Shown here: positions 1 to 6,736 of the stretch, piece after piece
Position numbering within the stretch: the stretch's first letter is position 1
Layout of the letters: each line of letters starts with the position of its first letter
NCBI GenBank assembly: GCA_902490095.1
Contig: CABUCQ010000045.1
Location: forward strand, 1 to 14,366
DNA: 14,366 nucleotides
Direction: 5' to 3'
Source: an uncultured Collinsella sp.
GTDB taxonomy: Bacteria; Actinomycetota; Coriobacteriia; Coriobacteriales; Coriobacteriaceae
The notes under the pieces: model-generated
Told to the model about the DNA's origin: nothing
The model's input: only the letters and a program-made list of their open reading frames with translations
The model's database searches: none
Translations under genes and position numbers: made by a program

Positions 1-841
1 GGTTAGCCTTGGTCCAGTTGCGCTCGGCCATGGCGGCAAGTCCGCCGGTCTGCTCAACCCAACGGAACACCTTGCCGCACACGTAGATGCCAAAGGTGTT
101 GGGCGTGTTGAGCATGGAGCCCTTGGCGGCCTGGGTCTTAAGGTCCATGTACTGCGGCGCCCGCGCAAAGGCGGGGCCGTCGGCGATGAGGTCGTCGCGC
201 ACGATAACCACGGTCACGCCCGCGGCGCCGGCGTTTTTCTGCGCGCCGGCGTAGATGAGCCCGTAGCGCTCAACATCGAGCGGCTGCGACAGAAAGCAGC
301 TCGAGACATCTGCGACCAGCGGTACGTCGCCGCAAGCGGGCAGCTCGTGGTACATGGTGCCAAAGATGGTGTTGTTCTGGCAGATGTAAACGTAGTCGAG
401 CCCGTCGCTCGCGGCCTCGGCGGCAATGCGCGCGTTGATGTCGGCCATGTCGGGGATGCGGTCGAAGTTGGTGTCCTCGGAGCTCGCGAGCAGCACGGCC
501 TCGCCGTACTTGGCGGCCTCCTTGTATGCCTTGTTGGCAAAGTTGCCGGTCACGATGTAGCCGGCGCGGCCGCGGCGCATGAGGTTCATGGGGATGCCCG
601 CAAACTGCAGCGTGGCGCCGCCCTGCAAAAACAGGACACGGTAGTTGTCGGGGATGCTCAGCAGGCGACGCAGGGTTGCCTCGGCGTCGTCGATGATCTG
701 CTGGTACATGCTAGATCGATGGCTCATCTCGAGCACGGACATGCCGCAACCGCGGTAGTCCATCATCTCGTCGGCGATCTCGGCGAGCACGCTTGTGGGC
801 AGCGCTGCCGGGCCAGCTGAGAAGTTGTGCACACGTGCCAT
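1..841 (-). CDS. serC: Phosphoserine aminotransferase, 5' part (3' end beyond window)
   Basis: PLP-dependent enzyme that converts 3-phosphohydroxypyruvate and glutamate to O-phosphoserine and 2-oxoglutarate, the second step of serine synthesis; the same enzyme can serve pyridoxal phosphate synthesis. The protein opens MARVHNFSAGPAALP, the classic SerC N-terminus (NFSAGPA). It continues with SHRSSMYQQIIDDAE, FLQGGATLQFAGIPMNL and ADVSSCFLSQPLDVERYGLI, all family landmarks. The PLP lysine is K202 in the AGAQKNAGAAG motif. Only 280 codons are visible; the family is usually about 360 residues, so roughly 80 are missing off the left edge. Start chosen at ATG 841 (complement), with a strong purine-rich ribosome site AAGGGGG at 851-857. 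It lies downstream of, and on the same strand as, the antitoxin gene. No frameshift seen. It is a housekeeping gene marking the chromosomal side of the defence locus. Confidence 0.97.
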   Translation of the reverse strand, partial: MARVHNFSAGPAALPTSVLAEIADEMMDYRGCGMSVLEMSHRSSMYQQIIDDAEATLRRLLSIPDNYRVLFLQGGATLQFAGIPMNLMRRGRAGYIVTGNFANKAYKEAAKYGEAVLLASSEDTNFDRIPDMADINARIAAEAASDGLDYVYICQNNTIFGTMYHELPACGDVPLVADVSSCFLSQPLDVERYGLIYAGAQKNAGAAGVTVVIVRDDLIADGPAFARAPQYMDLKTQAAKGSMLNTPNTFGIYVCGKVFRWVEQTGGLAAMAERNWTKAN

Positions 842-880
842 CTTCTAGTTCCCCCTTGTAGTCGTTTGGACGTTCGGGTT

Positions 881-886
881 ACTTTA
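881..886 (-). promoter_or_regulatory. Possible -10 box of serC
   Basis: Read on the minus strand the bases are TAAAGT, about 40 nt upstream of the serC start, preceded by TGTGC. No convincing -35 box lies 16-18 nt further upstream. The spacing suits a short leader carrying the serC ribosome site. Weak call: the antitoxin gene upstream is on the same strand, no hairpin terminator is visible between the two, and read-through is possible. Confidence 0.25.
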
Positions 887-973
887 GCACAGTGGAGCGC
901 CAGGCGCGACCGCATCACGGTAAAACTCGAGTGCGTCGCTATGATTTACAGGATGGTTACATGGGGGAGGGGT

Positions 974-1264
974 TTATCTCGAGGCTAGCATCCGATCCGC
1001 CTCGGCCTTCGCTTGTTTCCAGGGGCGCACACGACCGTTGGTGAGGTCGTCGTAACCATGAGCGATGGAGCGCTGAATGCGATCTTCGCGCTCCTGAATG
1101 GCGGTTAGTGCGCGGGTCTGCTCGTCATAGGCCTCGGCATCCATGACGACAAGCGATGCCGACCCGTTTTTGGTTAGGTAGACGGGCTCTTTGGTTTGGT
1201 GGCAGCTATCTGCTATGGAACCAAAGTTGCGTTGCAGATCTGAAATAGGCTTTACGACAGGCAT
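974..1264 (-). CDS. Phd/YefM-family antitoxin-like protein, no adjacent toxin
   Basis: A 96-residue protein of the prevent-host-death/YefM type, the DNA-binding antitoxin of type II toxin-antitoxin pairs. The N-terminal half matches the family pattern: PVVKPISDLQRNFGSI (DNA-binding β-α part), then TKEPVYLTKNGSASLVVMDAEAYDE, the conserved 'ep-vyLTkNGr-a-vvld-eeye' core. The second half is helical and highly charged (QEREDRIQRSI, KQAKAEADRML), the region that normally wraps the toxin. I chose ATG 1264 (complement), giving MPVVKP, because AGGAG sits about 6 nt upstream; an in-frame ATG eight codons earlier lies inside the operator-like palindrome and lacks a site. Only 132 nt without a plausible gene separate its stop from serC, and no RelE/ParE/YoeB-like gene flanks it on either strand. 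It is therefore an orphan antitoxin or a stand-alone regulator. A role in BREX control is speculation. Confidence 0.82.
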   Translation of the reverse strand: MPVVKPISDLQRNFGSIADSCHQTKEPVYLTKNGSASLVVMDAEAYDEQTRALTAIQEREDRIQRSIAHGYDDLTNGRVRPWKQAKAEADRMLASR

Positions 1265-1276
1265 ATGAAACTCCTT

Positions 1277-1304
1277 ACATAGAATCATATGTATAACTCT
1301 ATGT
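1277..1304. promoter_or_regulatory. Imperfect palindrome over antitoxin promoter, likely autoregulatory operator
   Basis: Perfect 7-bp arms ACATAGA (1277-1283) and TCTATGT (1298-1304) are symmetric about 1290.5, and 4 of the 7 inner base pairs also match, giving 11 of 14 paired positions. On the minus strand TATGAT (complement of 1284-1289) sits inside the palindrome as a candidate -10, directly upstream of the antitoxin ribosome site. Phd/YefM antitoxins typically repress their own promoter through such palindromes. The assignment to this protein is inferred from position. Confidence 0.55.
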
Positions 1305-1465
1305 TGAGTGTAGCGGAGGGTGGCGTTGGGCGCGTGCGTGCCTGCATTCGTAAGCGCGGTTGTCTGGCAAGTGTGATTTGGGGCGACCTCGTTAAAGTTT
1401 CTAAGCTGCGAAAATGACCGTTAACCGGATTAAATTTTGTTGCTCAACATTTGACACTCTGGGCG

Positions 1466-1482
1466 TGGTAACTTTTTTACCA
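1466..1482. promoter_or_regulatory. Small inverted repeat over the presumed BREX promoter
   Basis: TGGTAA (1466-1471) and TTACCA (1477-1482) form perfect 6-bp arms around a 5-base CTTTT centre. It lies 9 bases downstream of the TTGACA box, where a repressor would overlap the -10 region. It could be an operator; a transcript hairpin here would be weak. Confidence 0.35.
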
Positions 1483-1502
1483 ACAGGTATGATTATTGTC
1501 AT

Positions 1503-1536
1503 GTGCGCCGCGCCTGCCTGCCGGGTTGCGGCGCAC
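1503..1536 (+). promoter_or_regulatory. GC-rich stem-loop in the brxA leader
   Basis: GTGCGCCGC (1503-1511) pairs perfectly with GCGGCGCAC (1528-1536) around a 16-base loop. There is no T-run after it (next bases TTGTGACAG), so it is not a standard intrinsic terminator. It stands 24 bases upstream of the brxA ribosome site, so it could affect transcript stability or translation, or be a protein-binding site. The function is unknown. Confidence 0.45.
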
Positions 1537-1559
1537 TTGTGACAGCCTTTGACACCCTT

Positions 1560-1574
1560 GGAGCGTGTACTGTG
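1560..1574 (+). promoter_or_regulatory. Ribosome site GGAG and GTG start that decide the brxA frame
   Basis: GGAG at 1560-1563 lies 8 bases upstream of GTG 1572-1574, ideal spacing. Translation from that GTG (M-D-V-T-T-K-S-V-R-G-G-G) enters the G-run in a frame different from brxA and, with 11 G, stops at 1703 after 43 residues. The only upstream start already in the brxA frame is GTG 1565-1567, which is 1 base from GGAG and so poorly placed. This geometry is the main reason for suspecting phase variation. Confidence 0.55.
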
Positions 1575-2257
1575 GATGTAACCACAAAAAGCGTTCGGGG
1601 GGGGGGGTGCTCACCCGCGAGCAATTCCTCCCGCATGAGATGCGCATCGTCGCTGCCCTTCGTATGCAGGGCGCAAGCGACGAGCAGGTCATTGTACGCG
1701 TAAAGAGTGAGAACCTCTTTCAATATCCCACGGAGCGCATGGTCGCCAACCGCGCAACCGTGTGCCTTCGCCGCCTTGACGCCATGGTGCCCACGGACGC
1801 CGTATGCGCCGCGCGCGGCATCGACCCCAAAACCGCCGTCGAGGCTGCGTCATCCCTAACCAGGCTCATGGCATCCGGCACTCCCACGCAGGCGGACCAG
1901 GCCATCTTCTACAGCATGATCTGCCGCTACGATATCGTGCGCGAGCTCGTGCTCGTCGAGGTAGGGGAGCGCCTACAAAACTTCGATTATGCCTTTACGG
2001 CGGTTGACATCAACGCCTTTATGACACGTTTTACCACGGAGTATCCGGACGCGGCCCGCTGGACTGAGGCCACGGTCAAGCGCATTAAGGGCTCGCTCCG
2101 CCAGACGCTCCGCCATGCCGGCCTTATCGGCGAGGGCCAGGGCCCGGAGTCCGAGCGCCTGTCTGCGCTCTTCCTTGACCCCGATATTGAGCATGCCCTT
2201 CTGCAGCTTGGCGAACAGTCGCTTGTCGTTGCCCTTACAGGAAGGGCGGTAATCTAG
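1565..2257 (+). CDS. brxA: BrxA, BREX protein of the DUF1819 family (possible phase-variable start)
   Basis: First gene of the type 1 BREX operon. The recognisable BrxA fold begins at about codon 15: LTREQFLPHEMRIVAALRMQ, then SENLFQYPTERMVANRA and CLRRLDAM, the DUF1819 pattern of 'ENLFQ-.s.RT...-..clrRLd'. Further on are YSMICRYDIVRELVLVEVGE and the C-terminal helices with VKRIKGSLRQTLRHAGLI. The DUF1819 fold is known as a small DNA-binding helical protein; its exact role in BREX is unclear. The given start is GTG 1565, the only upstream start in frame as sequenced (230 residues), but its ribosome site is badly placed; GTG 1607, inside the G-run, would give 216. The better-placed GTG 1572 is out of frame because of the 11-G tract and would join this frame with 9 or 12 G. 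The gene stops 1 base before brxB, implying coupled translation. Confidence 0.85.
   Translation: MYCGCNHKKRSGGGVLTREQFLPHEMRIVAALRMQGASDEQVIVRVKSENLFQYPTERMVANRATVCLRRLDAMVPTDAVCAARGIDPKTAVEAASSLTRLMASGTPTQADQAIFYSMICRYDIVRELVLVEVGERLQNFDYAFTAVDINAFMTRFTTEYPDAARWTEATVKRIKGSLRQTLRHAGLIGEGQGPESERLSALFLDPDIEHALLQLGEQSLVVALTGRAVI
1597..1607 (+). repeat. Homopolymer of 11 G at the 5' end of brxA
   Basis: Uninterrupted run of eleven G between TTC and TGCTCACC. Runs of this length slip readily during replication and are a common basis of phase variation. It lies after the likely start codon (GTG 1572) and before the first conserved BrxA residues (LTREQF). It is by far the longest mononucleotide run I see in the window. 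The exact count may be affected by sequencing or assembly error. Confidence 0.93.
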
Positions 2258-2258
2258 C

Positions 2259-2951
2259 ATGGCGCACATCAGCACCGCCGACGGTCCCGCGATAACTCCG
2301 GCGACCGACATCACCGCCAACATCGGTATCCGCTCCCGCGACCGCGTCGTGGCAGCCCATTCCCATGCCAAACGCGCCCGCCAGGAGTTCGAGCGGCGCT
2401 CTCAGCTCCTCCGCGCATGTCTGAGCAACGAGGATTTTCTCTCCAACAAAGGCATCGGCAACGAGATTGGATTTCATACCTTCTGCTACGACCCGGCGCT
2501 CGAGTTTGAGGCCCGCGCGTTATTTGACACCCTGGCGCATGACTCCGCGGCTGGCAAGCTCCCCTGTGCGCTCAAGGTCGTAAACCTCTATGACGTTGTG
2601 CTGGCGATTCTTGATGACCTCGATGTTCTTGAAGCCATGCAAGAGCAAGAAACTGATTTTGGCTCAAAGGCAGTGCTCGATGACGTGGTTGATTATTGCC
2701 AGCCTGAGGTTGTCTCCGATGTGGTTTTGGACCTGACGCAACCACATGTACCGGGCGATGCGATTTTGCTCGTTGGGGTTGGTGAAGTTTACCCCTTTTT
2801 GAGAGTCCATAACCTGTTCGATTCAATGCAGTCTGACTTTTCTGATGTCCCCGTTATTGCGGCTTACCCCGGCACCTTTAACGGTTCATCTGTCACCTTG
2901 TTTAACAGGCTTGCAGCAGAGAATTACTATCGCGCAATTGATATCTCTTAA
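2259..2951 (+). CDS. brxB: BrxB, BREX protein of the DUF1788 family
   Basis: A 230-residue core BREX protein, one of the components needed with BrxC, PglX and PglZ for host DNA methylation in studied systems; its biochemical activity is not established. Family signatures are clear: LSNEDFLSNKGIGNEIGFHTFCYDP near residues 55-80, VVNLYDVVLAILDDLDVLE near 107-125, and the C-terminal GVGEVYPFLRVHNLFDSM with VPVIAAYPGTFNGSSVTLF and ENYYRAIDIS, matching the DUF1788 pattern 'GvGevyPflRsH.ll..l' and 'vP.v.fyPG.y.g..l.LF'. ATG 2259 begins 1 base after the brxA stop. A GGAAGG-rich stretch lies within the end of brxA, about 14 bases upstream, so initiation is probably coupled to brxA translation, and loss of brxA translation may reduce brxB. 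The first 35 residues (Thr/Ala/Ile-rich) look poorly conserved. Base composition becomes more AT-rich in its second half. Confidence 0.95.
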   Translation: MAHISTADGPAITPATDITANIGIRSRDRVVAAHSHAKRARQEFERRSQLLRACLSNEDFLSNKGIGNEIGFHTFCYDPALEFEARALFDTLAHDSAAGKLPCALKVVNLYDVVLAILDDLDVLEAMQEQETDFGSKAVLDDVVDYCQPEVVSDVVLDLTQPHVPGDAILLVGVGEVYPFLRVHNLFDSMQSDFSDVPVIAAYPGTFNGSSVTLFNRLAAENYYRAIDIS

Positions 2952-3007
2952 GTGCGACTTTCCGCCCGCTTTGTTGACTGCCGTTCTCCAGCTTTAAGGA
3001 GTTTACA

Positions 3008-6000
3008 ATGGATAACACAACTGTTCGCAATCTCTTCGCGAAGGACATCAACCGTTCCATTAATGGTGTTGTTGTCGCTGACGATGAGAAAGACGAGTCA
3101 ATTAGGCAAGAGCTTAGCGAGTATGTGGTGACGCGCGAGCTGCAAGGTCACTTCGCAACTTTATTTAAAGCCTACGGCGATTCTCTGTATAACCCTACCA
3201 ACAAAATGGGCGTATGGGTCAGTGGTTTTTATGGGTCCGGTAAGTCACACTTTCTTAAAATCTTGAGCTATTTGCTTGGGAATTTCAATGTTGATGGGAA
3301 GCGCGCTATCTCTTTTTTTGATGGCAAGATTGCCGATCCGTTGGTGTTTGCTTCCATGGAGCACGCCTGTTCCGTTCCTACGCAAACCTTACTGTTCAAT
3401 ATCGACACCAAGGCGGGGTCGTGGAAGGGCGATAAGGCATCTGTTGCTGTTCTCTATGGATTCCAGCGCGTGTTTTATGAGGCGCGAGGGTTTTACGGCG
3501 TTAAGCCCAAGCTTGCTCAGCTTGAGGAGTACATCGATGAGATAGGTAAAACTCAAGAGTTTCGCGACGAATTTGAGCGTCTAACAGGAAAAACATGGCT
3601 CGAAAATCGCAAGACCTATAGGTATAACAAGGCTTTTCGTAAGCTTCTTAAATCTGTTCTGGGCATGAGCGACGATGAAATTAGTGCATGGGTCTCTGCT
3701 CCTGATGACGAGCTTCTTCAGCCTGATGAATTTGCTCAAAAGGTTAAGGAGTACATTGACGCTCAGGCGGCTGCCAATGGTGGCGATTTTCGCTTGGTCT
3801 TCATGGTTGATGAGGTTGGCCAGTTTATTGCTAACGGCGGCAATTCGGATCGTCTGTTGAGTCTCCAGACGGTAGTCGAGGAACTCGGATCAGTTTGTGG
3901 TGGCCGTGTTTGGGTGATGGTTTCGAGTCAAGAAGACATCTACAATCTCGGTTTACCGGGCGGGCTGGATACGAGCATGTTCTCTAAGATCTTGGGTCGA
4001 TTTGATACTCGCCTTTCGCTTTCCAGCTCCAGCGCTGACGAGGTCATTCAGCGCCGTATTTTGGAGAAGACCGCACCGGCGGCCGATGCGCTTGCCCAAC
4101 TCTATAAGCAGGACTCCGCCGTCCTCAAAAACAACTTCACATTTGAAGGCTCGCGCGCCGATCTTGCGGGCTATGCCAACACCAAGGAGTTTGTCGCCAG
4201 CTACCCGTTTGTAGGCTATCAGTTCAAGCTGCTGCCCGACGTCATGACCGAGGTACGCAAGCACGGTGTCAAGGCCAAACACATGTCCACGGGCGAGCGC
4301 TCCATGCTGAGCGCTTTCCAGGAGAGTGCTCAGGCTATCCAGCATGAGCAGACCGGCGCTCTCGTGCCCTTCTGGCGCTTCTTCGACACAATCTCTAAAG
4401 ACCTGGAGCACGGCATCATTCAGGTCGTCGTCTGCGCGGAGCGCGCAGCTGAAAACGCAGAAGGTCTTGAGAGCTACGATGTTCGGGTGCTTAAGCTCCT
4501 GTACTTGATCCGCTACATCGGCTACGTTAAGGCCTCGGTCGAGAACATCTCCATCTTCATGATTGATAGCCTTGACGTGGACAAGCGCGCCCTTAAGGAC
4601 CGCGTCAAGGAATCCCTCGCCCGCTTGGAGCACGAGAACTACGTTGCGCGCCAGGGTGATACCTACAGCTTCCTTACCGATGAGGAGCAGGAAATTGCAC
4701 AGGAGATCGCGCAAACCCCGATCGACAACGCAAAGGTGATCGAGTCTATCAAGAAGCGCCTGTTCGAGAGCATCTACACTGCGCGCAAGCTCACCCGCGA
4801 GGCCAACGACTTCCCCTTTGACCGCTACGTGGATGGCTCGATTCATGGATCCAGCATGGGCGGTATGGAACTTTCCGTGGTGACCATGGCCAGTGACTTG
4901 GGCTGCGCCGACGATGCCGAGTTAGCATTGAAATCTGTGGATAAAGCCATCGTGGCCTTGAGCGACGAGGTGGATTATTGGACCCCACTCGTCAACGCCG
5001 CCAAGATTTGCATGTACGCCCAGACGCGCAACCTGCAGGAGTTACCGCCGAGCACCCGCCAGATTGTCGAGGCCAAAATGCGTGAGAAGGACTCTAACGA
5101 GAAAGAGGCTGACACCCTTTTGACCGAGGCGGTGCTTCATGCACGATGCGCCGTCAACGGGCGCATGGTTGAGGTCCGTGCCACCAAGCCTGCGCAGGTC
5201 TTCGACCAGGTGCTCGCGCAGTTGTGCGACGTAATCTTTGGTAAGGCTGGCTATATCGGCGCGCCGGTCGAGGGCGATTCCGATATCCGCTCCACGCTGG
5301 CGGGCAATATTCAAGCTGGGCTTGATGGCATGGACGCTGGGAATGCGCGTGCCCTCAAGGATGTCGAGGATTACCTCAGAGTGCAGCATCAGCGTCATTT
5401 GGATACCGCTATGGGTGATATTCAGCGCAAGTACCAGCAAAAGCCCTATGGCTGGCGCGAGGTCAATATCGCAAATGTGGTGGCGCAGCTTGTGGTTGAG
5501 CAACGCGCGCAAGTGCTGTTTGGCGGTCAGACGATCCAAGCCAACGACAATCGAATGGTGGCGTTCTTGCGCAAGGATGCCGATAAGGTGCAGGTGCGTC
5601 TACGCGTGCGTATGAGTGACCGTTTGCTGCGCGATACGGGCGATCTTATGCGTGACCTGTTTGACCTTGATACCGTGCCCTCCGATGAGGATAAGCTCGT
5701 GGCCGAGCTTAAAGAGCGCCTTGAGAGCCTTCGTCAAGCCTGCCTCGATATGGCGCACGGCTTCTATACGGGCATCAAACCGCTCTATCCGTATCCTGGC
5801 GAGAGTGAGTGCGATAAGATGCGCTCTGAGGTCGTCGACGTCCTTAAGGACCAGAACGAGTCCGAGGCGTTCTTGACCACGTTCACCAAGCATGAGGAGC
5901 GCTTGCTCGATGCCAAGGAAGACTTTGACAAGGTGGTTGAGTTTTTCGAGTCCAACCAACGAACAGCGTTTGACCACGCCAAGGATTTCTTGAGCCGCAC

Positions 6001-6670
6001 CGAGGGTATCGAGTATGCCTCCGATGACATTCCCAGCGCGGTTGAGAATGTGGCAAAGGTGCGTGAGGTTCTCAAGGATCCCAAGCCCTACGGCCGCATT
6101 AAAGACCTGCAGCCGCTTATGGATCCCGTCGAGGACGACATGAAAAAGCTGCTGGGCATCCGCCGCAATGAGTTTTTGTGCCGAATCGAGAGCGATCTGC
6201 AAGACCTGCAGGCACAGGCTGAGAGTCAAAAGGGCTTTGTCAATCAAGCCAAGGATGCCATAGCAGACGCCGGCGCCAAATACGAGTCGTTCAAAAACCG
6301 TGCCCACAGCGCTCAAAGCCTCAACGAGCTGAGTGTTGCCGCGACTAACTGGGCCAACTGGCTCAGCGCAGCAACCAACGGGATGTACGACGCTGTGGAT
6401 GCGGCCCGCATCCGTATGGACAACGAGCGCCGCACCACCGAGGTCACGAGTACGGGTGAGGTGGTCAAGAAGATCTCCAACAAGGCCGTTGCGTCGTCAG
6501 CGCCCACGCCTGCACCCGTGCCCCAGCGCAAGATCAAGACTGTGCGCCGCGCCGATCTGGCCAAGCCGAGTCGTCTCTTGTCCGCAGAGGACGTGGAGCG
6601 CTACGTGGACGACCTGCGCTCCCGCCTTATGCAAGCACTCGCTGCAAACGACGAGATTCGTATCAACTAG
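3008..6670 (+). CDS. brxC: BrxC, large P-loop ATPase of BREX
   Basis: A 1220-residue BrxC/PglY-type protein, the usual size. It binds and probably hydrolyses ATP and is essential for BREX methylation and defence in studied systems. Walker A is GFYGSGKS at residues 73-80, preceded by NKMGVWVS; Walker B is RLVFMVDE with D268 and E269; a sensor-like VWVMVSSQED follows near 301-310. The N-terminal NLFAKDINRSINGVVVADD is characteristic of BrxC. The centre (about 460-620) contains winged-helix-like stretches, residues about 900-1120 are rich in charged helices, and a Pro/Ala linker (SSAPTPAPVPQRK, about 1165-1178) precedes a short conserved tail ending RSRLMQALAANDEIRIN. ATG 3008 has an excellent ribosome site, AAGGAG at 2996-3001. 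The first 310 or so codons are visibly more AT-rich than the rest (see findings). No frameshift seen. Confidence 0.97.
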   Translation: MDNTTVRNLFAKDINRSINGVVVADDEKDESIRQELSEYVVTRELQGHFATLFKAYGDSLYNPTNKMGVWVSGFYGSGKSHFLKILSYLLGNFNVDGKRAISFFDGKIADPLVFASMEHACSVPTQTLLFNIDTKAGSWKGDKASVAVLYGFQRVFYEARGFYGVKPKLAQLEEYIDEIGKTQEFRDEFERLTGKTWLENRKTYRYNKAFRKLLKSVLGMSDDEISAWVSAPDDELLQPDEFAQKVKEYIDAQAAANGGDFRLVFMVDEVGQFIANGGNSDRLLSLQTVVEELGSVCGGRVWVMVSSQEDIYNLGLPGGLDTSMFSKILGRFDTRLSLSSSSADEVIQRRILEKTAPAADALAQLYKQDSAVLKNNFTFEGSRADLAGYANTKEFVASYPFVGYQFKLLPDVMTEVRKHGVKAKHMSTGERSMLSAFQESAQAIQHEQTGALVPFWRFFDTISKDLEHGIIQVVVCAERAAENAEGLESYDVRVLKLLYLIRYIGYVKASVENISIFMIDSLDVDKRALKDRVKESLARLEHENYVARQGDTYSFLTDEEQEIAQEIAQTPIDNAKVIESIKKRLFESIYTARKLTREANDFPFDRYVDGSIHGSSMGGMELSVVTMASDLGCADDAELALKSVDKAIVALSDEVDYWTPLVNAAKICMYAQTRNLQELPPSTRQIVEAKMREKDSNEKEADTLLTEAVLHARCAVNGRMVEVRATKPAQVFDQVLAQLCDVIFGKAGYIGAPVEGDSDIRSTLAGNIQAGLDGMDAGNARALKDVEDYLRVQHQRHLDTAMGDIQRKYQQKPYGWREVNIANVVAQLVVEQRAQVLFGGQTIQANDNRMVAFLRKDADKVQVRLRVRMSDRLLRDTGDLMRDLFDLDTVPSDEDKLVAELKERLESLRQACLDMAHGFYTGIKPLYPYPGESECDKMRSEVVDVLKDQNESEAFLTTFTKHEERLLDAKEDFDKVVEFFESNQRTAFDHAKDFLSRTEGIEYASDDIPSAVENVAKVREVLKDPKPYGRIKDLQPLMDPVEDDMKKLLGIRRNEFLCRIESDLQDLQAQAESQKGFVNQAKDAIADAGAKYESFKNRAHSAQSLNELSVAATNWANWLSAATNGMYDAVDAARIRMDNERRTTEVTSTGEVVKKISNKAVASSAPTPAPVPQRKIKTVRRADLAKPSRLLSAEDVERYVDDLRSRLMQALAANDEIRIN

Positions 6671-6678
6671 CCCGCAGA

Positions 6679-6708
6679 GCCACTGGCACCAAAGCGCGCA
6701 CCGGTGGC
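6679..6708 (+). promoter_or_regulatory. Stem-loop between brxC and pglX
   Basis: GCCACTGG (6679-6686) can pair with CCGGTGGC (6701-6708) over 8 bp with one G-U pair, around a 14-base loop, just after the brxC stop. No T-run follows (next bases TTATGG), so a full terminator is unlikely. It may stabilise or process the transcript. The pglX ribosome site GAAAGG follows at about 6721. Confidence 0.35.
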
Positions 6709-6736
6709 TTATGGCGTTTAGAAAGGCTCATCAACC

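Larger units (their letters stand above)
1305..1571 (+). promoter_or_regulatory. Divergent intergenic region and leader of the BREX operon
   Basis: About 270 bases with no convincing gene, between the leftward antitoxin and rightward brxA. It contains TTGACA at 1451-1456 (a consensus -35); the best-spaced -10 is only TTTTTA at 1474-1479, while the better TATGAT at 1488-1493 is 31 nt away. A second TTTGACAC occurs at 1548-1555. A 17-codon open frame begins at ATG 1489 (MIIVMCAAPACRVAAHL) and ends at 1542 but lacks a well-placed ribosome site, so I do not call it as a gene. Two inverted repeats are listed separately. The operon promoter very likely lies here, but its exact position is not settled by eye. 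Confidence 0.45.

Noticed and set aside
842..973. Missing toxin gene between the antitoxin and serC
   Set aside because: No open frame of useful length with a start and ribosome site on either strand; the gap holds only the serC leader.
1489..1542. 17-codon leader peptide MIIVMCAAPACRVAAHL
   Set aside because: No Shine-Dalgarno at a sensible distance (AGG is 1 base from the first ATG, 13 from the second) and no run of regulatory codons; kept only as a remark on the leader.
1305..1571. CRISPR array, tRNA or attachment site in the intergenic region beside BREX
   Set aside because: No regularly spaced repeats, no cloverleaf, no integrase gene and no tRNA-like 3' end visible.
3313..3319. Run of seven T in brxC as a second phase-variable site
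   Set aside because: Encodes conserved-looking Ser-Phe-Phe-Asp in the correct frame; seven T is too short to suggest frequent slippage.
3953..4846. Long minus-strand open frame (297 codons) opposite brxC
   Set aside because: Lies wholly inside brxC, which has clear family motifs; the sequence is a mirror of GC-rich codon bias with no recognisable domain.
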